A stretch of DNA of 64,000 bases from Rhizobium subbaraonis (GTDB lineage: Bacteria; Pseudomonadota; Alphaproteobacteria; Rhizobiales; Rhizobiaceae), in assembly GCF_900220975.1 (NCBI RefSeq), contig NZ_OBQD01000002.1, positions 368,461 to 432,460 on the forward strand, written 5' to 3'. The notes beneath the pieces were generated by a model that was not told the DNA's origin, ran no database searches, and worked only from the letters and a program-made list of their open reading frames with translations. The stretch's first letter is position 1. Each line of letters opens with the position of its first letter. Below are positions 1 through 8,582 of the stretch, piece after piece. The position numbers and the translations under genes were made by a program.

Positions 1-330
1 GGCCATCACAGCGCCTTCCACCAGCGGCGCATTGCAGATGAGCACGCGCCGCGCCCGCGCCGGCTCAAGCATTTCGATCGCCATTTCGCTGTTCGTTTCG
101 GCCCCGCCGAGATCGACGAAGACCGCCACGCCCGCTTCCGACCAGGCCGCGGAGATCGCCTCCACGATATCCCCGACATTGGTGCCGAGGCCGCCGTCGG
201 CGTTGCCGCCGCACCATGCGAGCGGCACGCTGTCGCCGACCATCTGGCGCACCATGTCCGCCGTGCCGCGCGCGATGAGCGGCGAATGCGACACGATGAC
301 GATGCCGACATGTGCACCATTGACCTTCAT
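1..330 (-). CDS. dhaM: DhaM, phosphotransfer subunit of dihydroxyacetone kinase (3' end cut by window)
   Basis: Reading the reverse strand from the ATG at 330 gives 110 codons with no stop to base 1. The start (MKVNGAHVGIVIVSHSPLIA) matches the mannose-class EIIA fold of DhaM, with the phosphorylatable histidine as H15 in the VSHS motif. A Gly-rich stretch GGLGTN and the strand VLICNAPLVEG also fit the family. In the known PTS-linked system DhaM takes phosphate from HPr and passes it to ADP bound on DhaL. The start overlaps the dhaL stop by 4 bp (ATGA), so the two are translationally coupled. Any HPr-like or EI-like C-terminal domains lie outside the window, so the length class cannot be told. 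Family call is firm; the real partner kinase is inferred. Confidence 0.85.
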   Translation of the reverse strand, partial: MKVNGAHVGIVIVSHSPLIARGTADMVRQMVGDSVPLAWCGGNADGGLGTNVGDIVEAISAAWSEAGVAVFVDLGGAETNSEMAIEMLEPARARRVLICNAPLVEGAVMA

Positions 331-941
331 GCGAATTGGGTCTCCCCGATGTAGCGACAGATCGTATCCGTCAAAAGTGCACAACTGCAGGCCCCGGGAT
401 CCATATGTCCGATCGACCTGTCGCCCAGGAAGGCGGCACGCCCGCGCATGGCCTTCATCGCGATCGTGCCCCGCGCCGCCATGCCGGCGGCTGCCGCAAT
501 CCGCGCCGGCGGCTCCTGCTTTAGTACCTCTGACTGAACCGCGTAAAGCACGTCGAGCAAGGTTTTTTCGCCCGCCTGCGACCGGCCGCGTCGCGCGACC
601 GCGTCCACGGCCGCCGGCAGCGCATGCACCAGCATGTCGCAGGCGCGCCCGCCCTCCATCCTGCGGCCCATCTCGATCAGCAGCGTTCCGTAGAGCGGGC
701 CGGCGGCTCCGCCCACCGTCATCACCAGCGTCATTCCGATCCGTTCCAGCGCGCGCGCCAGCGGCAGCGCATCAAGCTCGTCCCGCTCCGCATAGACGGC
801 CTCGCAGCCTCTTTTCATGTTCGTGCCGTGATCACCGTCGCCAATTGCCCGATCGAGCGCGCACAGGTGCTCGGCATTCGCGGCGATCGCCTCGCGGCAC
901 GCCTCTATCAGGCCGGCAAGTGTCGAACGATCCCCGTGCAC
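327..941 (-). CDS. dhaL: DhaL, ADP-binding subunit of PTS-type dihydroxyacetone kinase
   Basis: This 204-residue protein has the DhaL nucleotide site, seen as LDRAIGDGDHGTNM near residue 30 (Asp residues that hold Mg-ADP), followed by the Gly-rich loop GGAAGPLYGT. Length fits the stand-alone DhaL family (about 200-210). The start is a GTG at 941, chosen because a GGTGGAGGG Shine-Dalgarno lies about 8 bases upstream and no in-frame ATG is near. It begins 15 bp after the stop of the DhaK-DhaL fusion and overlaps dhaM by 4 bp. Its motif is of the PTS type (DGDHG), whereas the DhaL domain in the upstream fusion is of the ATP type (DGDTG), so two kinds of DhaL are co-encoded. Confidence 0.88.
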   Translation of the reverse strand: MHGDRSTLAGLIEACREAIAANAEHLCALDRAIGDGDHGTNMKRGCEAVYAERDELDALPLARALERIGMTLVMTVGGAAGPLYGTLLIEMGRRMEGGRACDMLVHALPAAVDAVARRGRSQAGEKTLLDVLYAVQSEVLKQEPPARIAAAAGMAARGTIAMKAMRGRAAFLGDRSIGHMDPGACSCALLTDTICRYIGETQFA

Positions 942-956
942 TCATCCCTCCACCTG

Positions 957-2612
957 TCAGACGTGCGCCCCTGCAGCTGCCTCGAAAGCCGCGGCCACGG
1001 CTTCCGCACCCGGATCCGGCACGCCCTCCAGATCGCGCGCGGCGAGATAGGCGGAACGACCCGCCTTGGCCCGCATCATGGACCCGGTGGCGGCGGCCCC
1101 CTGCCGCGCCGCCTGAGCGGCAGCCGCAAGACCCTCGCTCGCCAGCGCCCGGACCGCCGGCGCCAGCGCATCGACCATGGTGCGGTCGCCCGGCACGGCG
1201 CCGCCGTAGAAGGTCACCCGTTCCAGCCCGGCCGAGAGCGCCTGCGCGAAGTCGCCGCCATCGGCCAGCTTCTTTCCCGCAGCCGTGAACAGGATCGACA
1301 GCAGCACCCCGCTGGAGCCGCCCATGCTGGTGCCCAGGGTATCGCCGATCGCGCCGCAGGTCGCGGCTGGGTCGTCAAGTGGCAGCTTCGGCAAGAGCGC
1401 AAGCACGCTGCGGGCGCCGGTCGCGACCGTCGATCCGGTGTCGCCGTCCCCGGTGCGCGCGTCGAGCCGGTTGAGATCCGCCTCCAGCGAAATCAGCCTG
1501 TTGCAGATCGCTTCGACGACCCGGGCGGCGGCGGCATCTCCGGTAACCTCGCTCCGCCCATTCGAGCCTGCAGGAACAGCGGTGACCGCCTTTGGCGCCG
1601 GCAGCACGGAAAGCGCATGCCGTCGCACGGGCTCCACCCATGCGCGAGGTGCAACGGGCGCCGTCAAAGCCGCCGCGCGGGCCTCGTCGAGCGCAATCAG
1701 AGACAGCGAGAACCCATTCATGTTGAGCGCGGTCATCAGCGGAGCCGGGCCGAGGATCAGATCGACCCGGTCGGCCAGCGACGAATCGAGCACGGCCTTG
1801 GCGATCAGGCCCATTTCCAGCGGCGGCACGGCGCCGAGATTGTTGATCAGAAGCGCGTGGCGCCGGCCAGCCGGCATCATCCCGTCAAGCCGTTGTACCA
1901 TCGTGGCGACGATCGCCGCCGCTTGCTGCAGCGCGATCCGCTCCGCGCCCGGCTCGCCATGAATGCCCAGGCCGAGCTCGCCTTCGTTCGGGCCGAGCCG
2001 GTCCTCGTGCGCCTGCCCCGGGATGGAGCAGGTCGAGAGCGACATGCCAAGCGAGACGATGTCGGCGGCGGCCGCCCGTGTAGCCACGGCTATCGCGTCC
2101 AGTTCTTCGCCGGCTTCGGCCATGTGACCGGCGATCTTGTGGATGAACAGGGTGCCCGCGACACCGCGGGGCTGCGGCAGGTCGGGAAGGGCGATGTCGT
2201 CGGCGACGATCACCATCTCGACCCTGAAACCTTCGGCGCGCGCTTTTTCCGCGGCCAGGCCGAAGTTCAGCCTGTCTCCAGTGTAGTTCTTCACCACCAG
2301 CAGGCAGCCGGGGGCGCCCGTCACGGCGCGGATCGCCGTCAGGACCGCATCGACGCTGGGCGAGGCGAAGATCTCGCCGGAGACCGCAGCCGTCAGCATG
2401 CCTTTACCGACAAAGCCGGCGTGGGAGGGCTCATGGCCGGCGCCGCCGCCGGAGATGACGGCGACCTTCGACTTGTCCCAGTCGGCGCGGACGATCACCT
2501 TGATTGCGGGATAGGTGTCGAGGCGCGCCAGTTGCCCTTCCGGCGTCGAGAGCAGCAGACCGTCGAGCGCCTCGGTGACGATGTCTTCCCTGCGGTTGAA
2601 GAAATGCTTCAT
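957..2612 (-). CDS. Dihydroxyacetone kinase, DhaK-DhaL fusion (ATP type)
   Basis: The 551-residue protein contains an N-terminal DhaK domain (about 1-330) and a C-terminal DhaL domain (about 365-550). DhaK features are GGGAGHEPSHAG at residues 55-66 and the histidine in GIHGEPG at residue 218, the position that binds the ketone substrate covalently as a hemiaminal in known DhaK proteins. The DhaL part has LDARTGDGDTGS and GTSMGGSSG, the ATP-binding signature. The ATG at 2612 (MKHFFNRRED) is chosen because DhaK homology begins there, although an in-frame start exists 39 bp upstream. It probably phosphorylates dihydroxyacetone or a related short ketose such as erythrulose. It lies downstream of a polyol-type ABC importer on the same strand, which suggests phosphorylation of the imported compound or its oxidation product. 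Confidence 0.88.
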   Translation of the reverse strand: MKHFFNRREDIVTEALDGLLLSTPEGQLARLDTYPAIKVIVRADWDKSKVAVISGGGAGHEPSHAGFVGKGMLTAAVSGEIFASPSVDAVLTAIRAVTGAPGCLLVVKNYTGDRLNFGLAAEKARAEGFRVEMVIVADDIALPDLPQPRGVAGTLFIHKIAGHMAEAGEELDAIAVATRAAAADIVSLGMSLSTCSIPGQAHEDRLGPNEGELGLGIHGEPGAERIALQQAAAIVATMVQRLDGMMPAGRRHALLINNLGAVPPLEMGLIAKAVLDSSLADRVDLILGPAPLMTALNMNGFSLSLIALDEARAAALTAPVAPRAWVEPVRRHALSVLPAPKAVTAVPAGSNGRSEVTGDAAAARVVEAICNRLISLEADLNRLDARTGDGDTGSTVATGARSVLALLPKLPLDDPAATCGAIGDTLGTSMGGSSGVLLSILFTAAGKKLADGGDFAQALSAGLERVTFYGGAVPGDRTMVDALAPAVRALASEGLAAAAQAARQGAAATGSMMRAKAGRSAYLAARDLEGVPDPGAEAVAAAFEAAAGAHV

Positions 2613-2715
2613 CCTGACCATCCGTCCTGTCGTTCGTTGCACGGCCTTCAACGGCTGGCCGTGCGGAAGGTTCGGTTCGCAGACGACGCCGGGCTTGCCG
2701 CGGCGTCGTCCGATG

Positions 2716-3723
2716 TCACGTCAGCCGCTGTCCGCCGGCATCGAAATAGAGCGGGTTGCGAAGTTTCAGATCAATCCGGTCGCCCCGACCGATGGCAAGA
2801 TAGGGGTCGGCCAGCGTTACCAGCCTGTGTTGGCCGACCTTGATATGCAGATGGTTCTGGTCGCCCAGATGTTCGATCCAGTCGATCTCGGCATTGCCGC
2901 GCTCGGAACGCGCGATCTCCAGATGCTCGGTGCGCGCGCCGATGGTTTTAGTGCCGGCCGGCGCGCTGCCCCCCGGCAGGAGGCCTTCCGGAATCAGGTT
3001 GATGTGCGGCTGGCCGAGGCGGGCGGCGACATGCAGATTGGCGGGGTTGCTGTAAATCTCGCGCGGCGTGCCCATCTGCACCAGCCTGCCCTCTGCCAGG
3101 ATGCCGATCCGGTCCGCCATCGTCATCGCCTCGATCTGGTCGTGGGTGACGTAGAGCAGCGTCGAGCCGAGCTCGCTCTGGATCCGCTTGAGCTCCAGCC
3201 GCAGCTCACCGCGCAGCTTGGCGTCGAGCGAGGACAGCGGTTCGTCCATCAGATAGATCGCCGGCTTGCGCACCAGCGCCCGGCCGATCGCCACACGCTG
3301 CATCTCGCCGCCCGAAAGGCGTGTCGAGCGGTTTTCCAGCTTGTGGTCGATGCGCACCATCTTCGCCACCTCGCGAACACGTCCGTCGATTTCGGTGGCC
3401 GGCAGCCGCCGCGCGGGCGAGCGCAGCGGGAAGGCGAGGTTTTCGTAGACCGTCAGGTGCGGATAGAGCGAGTACTGCTGGAACACGAAGGCGACGTCGC
3501 GGCTCGCCGGAGCTTCGCCGACCACGTCGCGGCCGGCAATGGTCACCCGCCCGCTGTCCGGCTTCTCCAGCCCGGCGATCAGGCGCAGCGTGGTGGTCTT
3601 GCCGGCACCGGTCGGTCCGAGCAGCACGACGAACTCCCCGTCGCGCACCGTCAGGTTGACGTTCGAGACGGCCTGTGTTTCGCCGAAGGCCTTGCTGATG
3701 CCGGCGAGCGTGATCTCAGCCAT
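2716..3723 (-). CDS. ABC importer ATPase (UgpC/MalK-like, second of a pair)
   Basis: The 335-residue ATPase has a Walker A GPTGAGKT at residues 36-43, Q-loop FVFQQYSLYPHL, intact signature LSGGEMQR, Walker B YLMDEP and H-loop VTHD, then a C-terminal TOBE-like regulatory domain. This is the CUT1/MalK layout for carbohydrate and polyol import. The start MAEITLAG at 3723 is used because it aligns with the paralogous ATPase upstream; it overlaps that gene by 8 bp. The two different ATPases probably form an asymmetric dimer under the two permeases encoded upstream. The C-terminal half is shorter and more divergent than that of the partner. Confidence 0.88.
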   Translation of the reverse strand: MAEITLAGISKAFGETQAVSNVNLTVRDGEFVVLLGPTGAGKTTTLRLIAGLEKPDSGRVTIAGRDVVGEAPASRDVAFVFQQYSLYPHLTVYENLAFPLRSPARRLPATEIDGRVREVAKMVRIDHKLENRSTRLSGGEMQRVAIGRALVRKPAIYLMDEPLSSLDAKLRGELRLELKRIQSELGSTLLYVTHDQIEAMTMADRIGILAEGRLVQMGTPREIYSNPANLHVAARLGQPHINLIPEGLLPGGSAPAGTKTIGARTEHLEIARSERGNAEIDWIEHLGDQNHLHIKVGQHRLVTLADPYLAIGRGDRIDLKLRNPLYFDAGGQRLT

Positions 3724-4813
3724 GACGGGCCTCCGCATAGAGAGAAGAGGGGACGGCCTTGCCGGAGGCGCAATCGAAGAGCGACAGCTTCTCGCTGTCG
3801 AGCTCGAGCCCGACATTCTCGCCAATCGCGAAATCCCGGTCTGCTGGCACGCGCGCCTTCAACACGCCTTGCGCCGTCTCGACCGAGACGATCTGGTTGG
3901 TGCCGAGGTACTCGCTGCCGTAGATGGCGCCGCGCAAGGGGGCCGCTTCACTGAAGCGGACGTGCTCGGGTCGAACCCCGAGCGCAAGCTCGCCCGGCTC
4001 CCGCACCACATGCACCTGCGGCACGCGAACCGGGACTTCGCCGACCGTCACGCTGGTGGAACCGTTTTCCAGGCCGGAATGGAAGCGAAGGAAGTTCATC
4101 GGCGGCGAGCCGATGAAGTCGGCAACATACATCGAGGCCGGGCGGGCGTAGATTTCCTGCGGCGTGCCGTATTGTTCGATGATGCCGTGGTTCATGACGG
4201 CGATCTTGTCGGCCATGGCCATCGCCTCGTGCTGGTCGTGGGTGACGTAGACGGTGGTGGCATGGATGCGGTTATGCAGTTCGCGCAGTTCGTGAACCAT
4301 CACCTCGCGGAATTCCGCATCCAGCGTGCCGAGCGGCTCGTCCATCAGGAAGCACTTCGGCCGGCGCACGATCGCGCGGCCGAGCGCGACGCGCTGGCGG
4401 TCACCGCCGGCAAGGCCCGAGACGGATCGGTCGAGGATGTGACCGATTTGCAGGAGCCTTGCCGTCTCCTCCACCCGCTTTTTGATCTCCGCCTTCGGTA
4501 CGCCCTGCGAGAGCAGCGGAAAGCCGATGTTCTTGCGCACGTTCATATGCGGATAGAGCGCGAAAAGCTGGAAGACGAAGGCGATGTCGCGGGCACTTGC
4601 CCGATTGAACGTGACGTCCTCGCCATCCAGCAGGATCTTGCCGCTGGTCGGCAGTTCCAGCCCGGCGATCATGCGCAGCGTCGTCGTCTTGCCGCAACCC
4701 GACGGCCCGAGCAGCGCCAGGAACTCCCCGTCCTGCACGGTGAAGGTGGAATCCTCTACCGCGGCGAAATCGCCGAACTGCTTGCGCAGGTTTTCAACTC
4801 TGATCTCCGCCAT
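3716..4813 (-). CDS. ABC importer ATPase with altered signature (LAGGD)
   Basis: A 365-residue CUT1-type ATPase: Walker A GPSGCGKT at residues 36-43, Q-loop FVFQLFALYPHM, Walker B FLMDEP near 155-160, switch VTHDQHEAM, and a TOBE domain after about residue 240. The ABC signature reads LAGGD (134-138) where most family members have LSGGQ, while the second ATPase of this operon keeps LSGGE. Paired, slightly unequal ATPases are known in rhizobial glycerol-type importers (GlpS/GlpT). The gene starts 3 bp after the small membrane protein gene and overlaps the next ATPase by 8 bp, so all are one operon. Confidence 0.88.
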   Translation of the reverse strand: MAEIRVENLRKQFGDFAAVEDSTFTVQDGEFLALLGPSGCGKTTTLRMIAGLELPTSGKILLDGEDVTFNRASARDIAFVFQLFALYPHMNVRKNIGFPLLSQGVPKAEIKKRVEETARLLQIGHILDRSVSGLAGGDRQRVALGRAIVRRPKCFLMDEPLGTLDAEFREVMVHELRELHNRIHATTVYVTHDQHEAMAMADKIAVMNHGIIEQYGTPQEIYARPASMYVADFIGSPPMNFLRFHSGLENGSTSVTVGEVPVRVPQVHVVREPGELALGVRPEHVRFSEAAPLRGAIYGSEYLGTNQIVSVETAQGVLKARVPADRDFAIGENVGLELDSEKLSLFDCASGKAVPSSLYAEARHG

Positions 4814-4816
4814 TGC

Positions 4817-5023
4817 CTACTCCGGAAACTTCGAGACGACGATGAACATGAGGGTGCCGGCGAGAAGCGTCACCAGCGACCAGGTGTAGAGCACCAGCGC
4901 GAACGGCTGGAACAGCATCAAGAATCCGAGCGCGATCAGCGCGGTGGCGATATTCTCCATCGGCCCGCGACGAAGGAAGAAGGGACGCTTCTTCTTGGGC
5001 AGTGGCGAGGTCTCTACTGTCAT
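4817..5023 (-). CDS. Small two-helix membrane protein of the ABC operon
   Basis: A 68-residue protein with a basic N-terminus (PKKKRPFFLRRG), then two hydrophobic segments, roughly residues 24-42 and 46-63. It overlaps the upstream permease by 4 bp and lies 3 bp before the ATPase gene, so it is translated as part of the importer operon. Small integral membrane proteins of unknown role are encoded at this place in rhizobial glycerol-type ABC operons (GlpU; DUF2160-like proteins), and this one may be the counterpart; I cannot confirm the family by eye. It could be an accessory subunit of the permease complex. Confidence 0.75.
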   Translation of the reverse strand: MTVETSPLPKKKRPFFLRRGPMENIATALIALGFLMLFQPFALVLYTWSLVTLLAGTLMFIVVSKFPE

Positions 5024-5973
5024 TTGCGCACCGCTCCGAAGGTGATGCCGCGCAGAAGCTGTTTTCGCAGCAGGATGGTGAAGACGAGGATCGGGACGAG
5101 GAAGATCGTCGTGCCGGCGGCGACCGCGGGCCAGTCCATGCCGCCCTCGCCGATGATGGTCGGGATGAAGGGGGGCGCGGTCTGCGCCGAGCCTGACGTC
5201 AAAAGCACCGCGAAGGCATACTCGTTCCAGGCGAAGATCAGGCAGAAGATGGCGGTGGCGGCGATTCCGGTCGTCGCCTGCGGCAGCACCACCTTGCGGA
5301 AGGCCTGCAGGCGCGTGTAGCCGTCGATCATCGCCGCCTCCTCGTACTCGCGCGGGATCTCGTCCATGAAGCCCTTGAGCAGCCAGACGGCGAGCGAGAC
5401 GTTGACCGCCGTGTAGAGCAGGATCATGCCGAGCGCTGTGTCCGACAGGCCGAGTTCGCGGTACATCAGGTAGATGGGGATGGCGACGGCGATCGGCGGC
5501 ATCATCCGCGTCGACAGGATGAAGAACAGGAGGTCGTCGGCGAGCGGCACGCGGAAGCGCGAAAAGCCGTAGGCCGCGAGCGTGCCGAGAAAGACGGCGA
5601 GGAAGGTCGAGCCGAAGGCGATCACCATGGAATTGGTGAAGCGCGGCCAGTAGTTCGAGGGGCCGGCGATGACCATGTTGCGGCTGCGGGTGATCTCGTC
5701 GCAGGTCGACTGCGGCGGCCCCAAGGACTCGATGTATTCCGCCGTCTGGCGGGTGCGGGTGGTGAAGAGATTGCAGTAGCCTTCCAGCGTCGGCGTGAAG
5801 ACGAGCTTCGGCGGGTAGCTGATCGAATCCGGCGGCGACTTGAAGCTGGTCATGAAGATCCAGGCCAGCGGCACCATGGTGACGATCGCATAGACCACGA
5901 CGATGATGCCGGCGATACGCTTGGTCGTTGCACTCGGCTCGACGACGGAATGGGCTGAAGTGGCGTTGCTCAT
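5020..5973 (-). CDS. ABC importer permease (MalG-like)
   Basis: The 317-residue membrane protein has an N-terminal helix (IAGIIVVVYAIVTMVPLAWIF), a periplasmic loop, and five further helices. The cytoplasmic EAA loop is clear: EYEEAAMIDGYTRLQAFRKV, followed by VLPQA, which contacts the ATPases. It ends GITFGAVRK, as in MalG-type permeases (GA-KG terminus). The ATG at 5973 (MSNATS) overlaps the stop of the upstream permease by 4 bp and places homology right after a short tail. The periplasmic loop between helices 1 and 2 is long (about residues 45-105) and holds two cysteines, which is larger than in MalG. Confidence 0.9.
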   Translation of the reverse strand: MSNATSAHSVVEPSATTKRIAGIIVVVYAIVTMVPLAWIFMTSFKSPPDSISYPPKLVFTPTLEGYCNLFTTRTRQTAEYIESLGPPQSTCDEITRSRNMVIAGPSNYWPRFTNSMVIAFGSTFLAVFLGTLAAYGFSRFRVPLADDLLFFILSTRMMPPIAVAIPIYLMYRELGLSDTALGMILLYTAVNVSLAVWLLKGFMDEIPREYEEAAMIDGYTRLQAFRKVVLPQATTGIAATAIFCLIFAWNEYAFAVLLTSGSAQTAPPFIPTIIGEGGMDWPAVAAGTTIFLVPILVFTILLRKQLLRGITFGAVRK

Positions 5974-6938
5974 CTCTGCTTCACCCTGTTCAGTGCCTTG
6001 ACGTAGATGTTGGCGAGCCCGAAGACGGCGACGAAGAGGATGATGGCAAAGGCCGAGGCACGCCCCGTCCGCCAGCTCTCGAAGGCCTCGCGCTTGAGCG
6101 TGATCGAGGCGACTTCCGTGGTCGAACCAGGCCCGCCGCCGGTGAGCAGCATCACCATGTCGAACATCTTGAAGTTCTCGATGCCGCGGAAGAGCACCGC
6201 CAGCATGATGAAGGGCAGCGCCATGGGGATGGTGATCGACCAGAACTGACGCCAGGCCGACGCCCGGTCCACCTCCGCCGCCTCGTAGATGTAGTCGGGG
6301 ATGGAGCGAAGACCCGCCAGGCAGATCAGCATCACATAGGGCGTCCACATCCAGGTATCGACGATGATGATCGACCAGGGCGCCAGCGACACGGAGCCGA
6401 GCATCTCGAACGAGGACGGCGGCACGCCGGTGATGTAGGAGACGATATAGTTAAAGAGGCCGATCTGCGGCTGGTAGAGGAACCGCCAGAAGTTGCCGAC
6501 CACGGCCGGCGACAGCATCATCGGGATCAGGATGACGGTCGTCCAGAAGGCATGGCCGCGGAACTTGCGGTCGATCAGGTAGGCCAGCGAAAAACCGATC
6601 AGCGTCTGCAGCAGGATCGTCCAGAAAACGAAATGGGCGGTCGTCTGCATCGCGATCCAGATGTCTGAATCAGTCAGCACCCGCTGGTAGTTCTGCAGGC
6701 CGACGTTCTCCAGCACGGCGTTCGGCCGGTTGGCACGGTAGTTGGTGAAAGAGAGACGGATCGCCCAGATCAACGGAAAGATGTTGATGGCCAGAAGCAG
6801 CGCGATCGTGGGCGTGATGAAAAGCCAGGCGATGGCCCGATCGGAGAGGCCGCCGATGCGCCGGGCGAGCGACACGGGCGTCGACGCCGCGGCCCGTTCC
6901 GGCTCCTTCTCCAGAATGGTCGTATCGGAATTGATCAC
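5970..6938 (-). CDS. ABC importer permease (MalF-like)
   Basis: A 322-residue polytopic protein with about six helices and the EAA loop IYEAAEVDRASAWRQFWSIT(I)P near residue 220. It begins with a hydrophilic N-terminal tail (about 35 residues) and then helix 1 (AWLFITPTIALLLAINIFPL), the common opening of CUT1 permeases (UgpA/MalF). It follows the binding-protein gene by 78 bp, overlaps the second permease by 4 bp, and is the first membrane gene in the operon. It should form the heterodimeric channel with the product of 5020-5973. Confidence 0.9.
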   Translation of the reverse strand: MINSDTTILEKEPERAAASTPVSLARRIGGLSDRAIAWLFITPTIALLLAINIFPLIWAIRLSFTNYRANRPNAVLENVGLQNYQRVLTDSDIWIAMQTTAHFVFWTILLQTLIGFSLAYLIDRKFRGHAFWTTVILIPMMLSPAVVGNFWRFLYQPQIGLFNYIVSYITGVPPSSFEMLGSVSLAPWSIIIVDTWMWTPYVMLICLAGLRSIPDYIYEAAEVDRASAWRQFWSITIPMALPFIMLAVLFRGIENFKMFDMVMLLTGGGPGSTTEVASITLKREAFESWRTGRASAFAIILFVAVFGLANIYVKALNRVKQR

Positions 6939-7016
6939 GGACTTTACCTTGAAGCTCGGGGAGGTCGCTTGCGGCGGGGCCGCCCGGACGGCGCCGGGCG
7001 GCCCACCGGGAGGAAA

Positions 7017-8342
7017 TCAGAGTTTCCCTTCGTCCTCGAAGATCTCGGTCCAGTCCTTGACCAGCCCGTCGAGCGCCTCCTTGGCGGTGCCCTGGTCGGC
7101 CACGACATAGTCGTGGAACCGCTTCTGCGCCGACTGAAGCAGGATGGCGTAAGCCGGCTCCTGCCAGAAGTCCTGCACCTGGTTCATGGCAACTAGGAAG
7201 TCGGCCGCAAAGGGCTGGCTGTCCTTGAAGGAGGGATCGTTCAGCACGTCGTTGTGCACCGCATAGCCGCCGAGCTGCCACCACTTCTTCTGCACGTCCG
7301 GCTGGGCAAACCATTTGATGTAGGCCAGCGCACCGTCCATGTTGTCGGTGTTGGCGACGACCGAGATGCCCTGTCCGCCGAGCGTCGAGGCCGCGGTCGC
7401 CTCCTTCGGGTTGACGAAGAAGCCGATCTTGTCGCCGCCGACGTTCTCATCCTTGGCAAGGCCGGGGAAGAAGGCGAACCAGTTCATCGCCATCGCCGCC
7501 TGGCCGGATTTGAACGCGTCGAGCGTCTCGCCCATATAGGCGTCGGTGTAGCCAGGAGGTGTGCAGCACTTGTAGAGTTCCTTGTAGGCCTCCAGTCCCT
7601 TGATCGCGCCCTCCGAGTTCACCGCGCCGTCCATGTCGTACTTGCCGGGCGTGTTCTCGTACTTGAATCCGTAGGGATAGAGCGCCTGCGTCGCACCCAT
7701 GGTGATGCCTTCCGAGGCCCGCTCGGTGAAGATCGCCGCGCCATACACCTTCTTGCCGTCGATCTCCTTGCCGTTGAAGAACTTGGCCGTTTCCAGCAAC
7801 TCATCCCAGGTGGTCGGCGCCGCCAGGTCGCGGCCGGTCGCGGCCTTGAACTCGGCCTGGATCTCCGGCTTGCTGAACCAGTCCTTGCGGTAGAACCAGG
7901 CGTTTGCATCGCCCATGGCCGGCAGCGCCCAGTAGTTCGGCGTTCCCTTCGGCCAGGTCGAATAGGCATTGACGGCGGCTTCGGCGAAGTCGCTCATCTT
8001 GATGCCTTCCTTGTCGAAGAAGTCGTTGAGCTTGACGTAGTAGCCGTTCTCGGCCGAGCCCCCGATCCACTGGCTGTCGCCGATCAGGAGATCGCAGAGC
8101 TTGCCGCCGGAATTCAGCTCGTTGAGGATGCGGTCGGCGAAATTCGGCCAGGGCACGAACTCGAACTTCATCTGCGTGCCGGTCTGCGCGGTGAAGTCCT
8201 TCGACAGTTCGACCAGCGCATTGGCCGGGTCCCAGGCCGCCCAGCAGAGCGTCAGTTCGTCGGCCTGCGCCAGACTCGGCAAGGCCGTCGAAAGGCCAAG
8301 CGCCATCGTTGCCCCAAGAAGGGGTCTGCACATCGTTTTCAT
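7017..8342 (-). CDS. ABC importer periplasmic solute-binding protein (family 1, carbohydrate/polyol)
   Basis: A 441-residue protein with a Sec signal peptide (about residues 1-27, ending SLAQA) and the family-1 solute-binding fold: ELTLCWAAWDPANALVELSKDF opens lobe 1, and the conserved block of aromatic residues (WALPAMGDANAWFYRKDWF) lines the cleft. A GGGAGG-like ribosome-binding site (GGGAGGA) precedes the ATG at 8342. It is the first gene of the importer-dihydroxyacetone kinase operon. The kinase genes downstream suggest a small polyol, ketose or dihydroxyacetone-like ligand, but the pocket cannot be read from sequence alone. Two neighbouring cysteines (KCCTPP) near residue 260 are unusual for a binding protein and could form a vicinal disulfide. 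Confidence 0.88.
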   Translation of the reverse strand: MKTMCRPLLGATMALGLSTALPSLAQADELTLCWAAWDPANALVELSKDFTAQTGTQMKFEFVPWPNFADRILNELNSGGKLCDLLIGDSQWIGGSAENGYYVKLNDFFDKEGIKMSDFAEAAVNAYSTWPKGTPNYWALPAMGDANAWFYRKDWFSKPEIQAEFKAATGRDLAAPTTWDELLETAKFFNGKEIDGKKVYGAAIFTERASEGITMGATQALYPYGFKYENTPGKYDMDGAVNSEGAIKGLEAYKELYKCCTPPGYTDAYMGETLDAFKSGQAAMAMNWFAFFPGLAKDENVGGDKIGFFVNPKEATAASTLGGQGISVVANTDNMDGALAYIKWFAQPDVQKKWWQLGGYAVHNDVLNDPSFKDSQPFAADFLVAMNQVQDFWQEPAYAILLQSAQKRFHDYVVADQGTAKEALDGLVKDWTEIFEDEGKL

Positions 8343-8427
8343 GAAATCCTCCCAGATTCGAAAGGAAGCCCCACGCCGCCCTTCGGAAAACTCCCTGCAC
8401 CTCCATGCCCGGCACGGCCCTCACTCC

Positions 8428-8475
8428 GCCATGTTGAGCAATATGTTTAGTGATACGCAATTCACTCAACATGGC
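8428..8475. promoter_or_regulatory. Candidate operator: 11-bp inverted repeat upstream of the importer operon
   Basis: GCCATGTTGAG (8428-8438) is repeated perfectly in inverted form as CTCAACATGGC (8465-8475). The 26-bp interval holds a second, shorter dyad AGTGA-N8-TCACT-like pair that overlaps the right arm. It lies 86-133 bp upstream of the binding-protein start and 108 bp from the end of the LysR gene. Widely spaced arms suit a dimer-of-dimers or looping regulator; which protein binds is unknown. Confidence 0.5.
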
Positions 8476-8582
8476 AAGAGACAATCGTCGCTGCACCGCA
8501 GCGTCAGACGCCGCAATGTCTGGGACCCAGTGAGGGGACGAGATTGTTCAGTTAACCCCCTCCAGCTCGGCTGCCGATTTGA

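Noticed and set aside
624..2843. A 739-codon open frame on the plus strand
   Set aside because: It lies opposite the dihydroxyacetone kinase genes, is rich in Arg, His and Gln and shows no family motif; high-GC antisense shadow.
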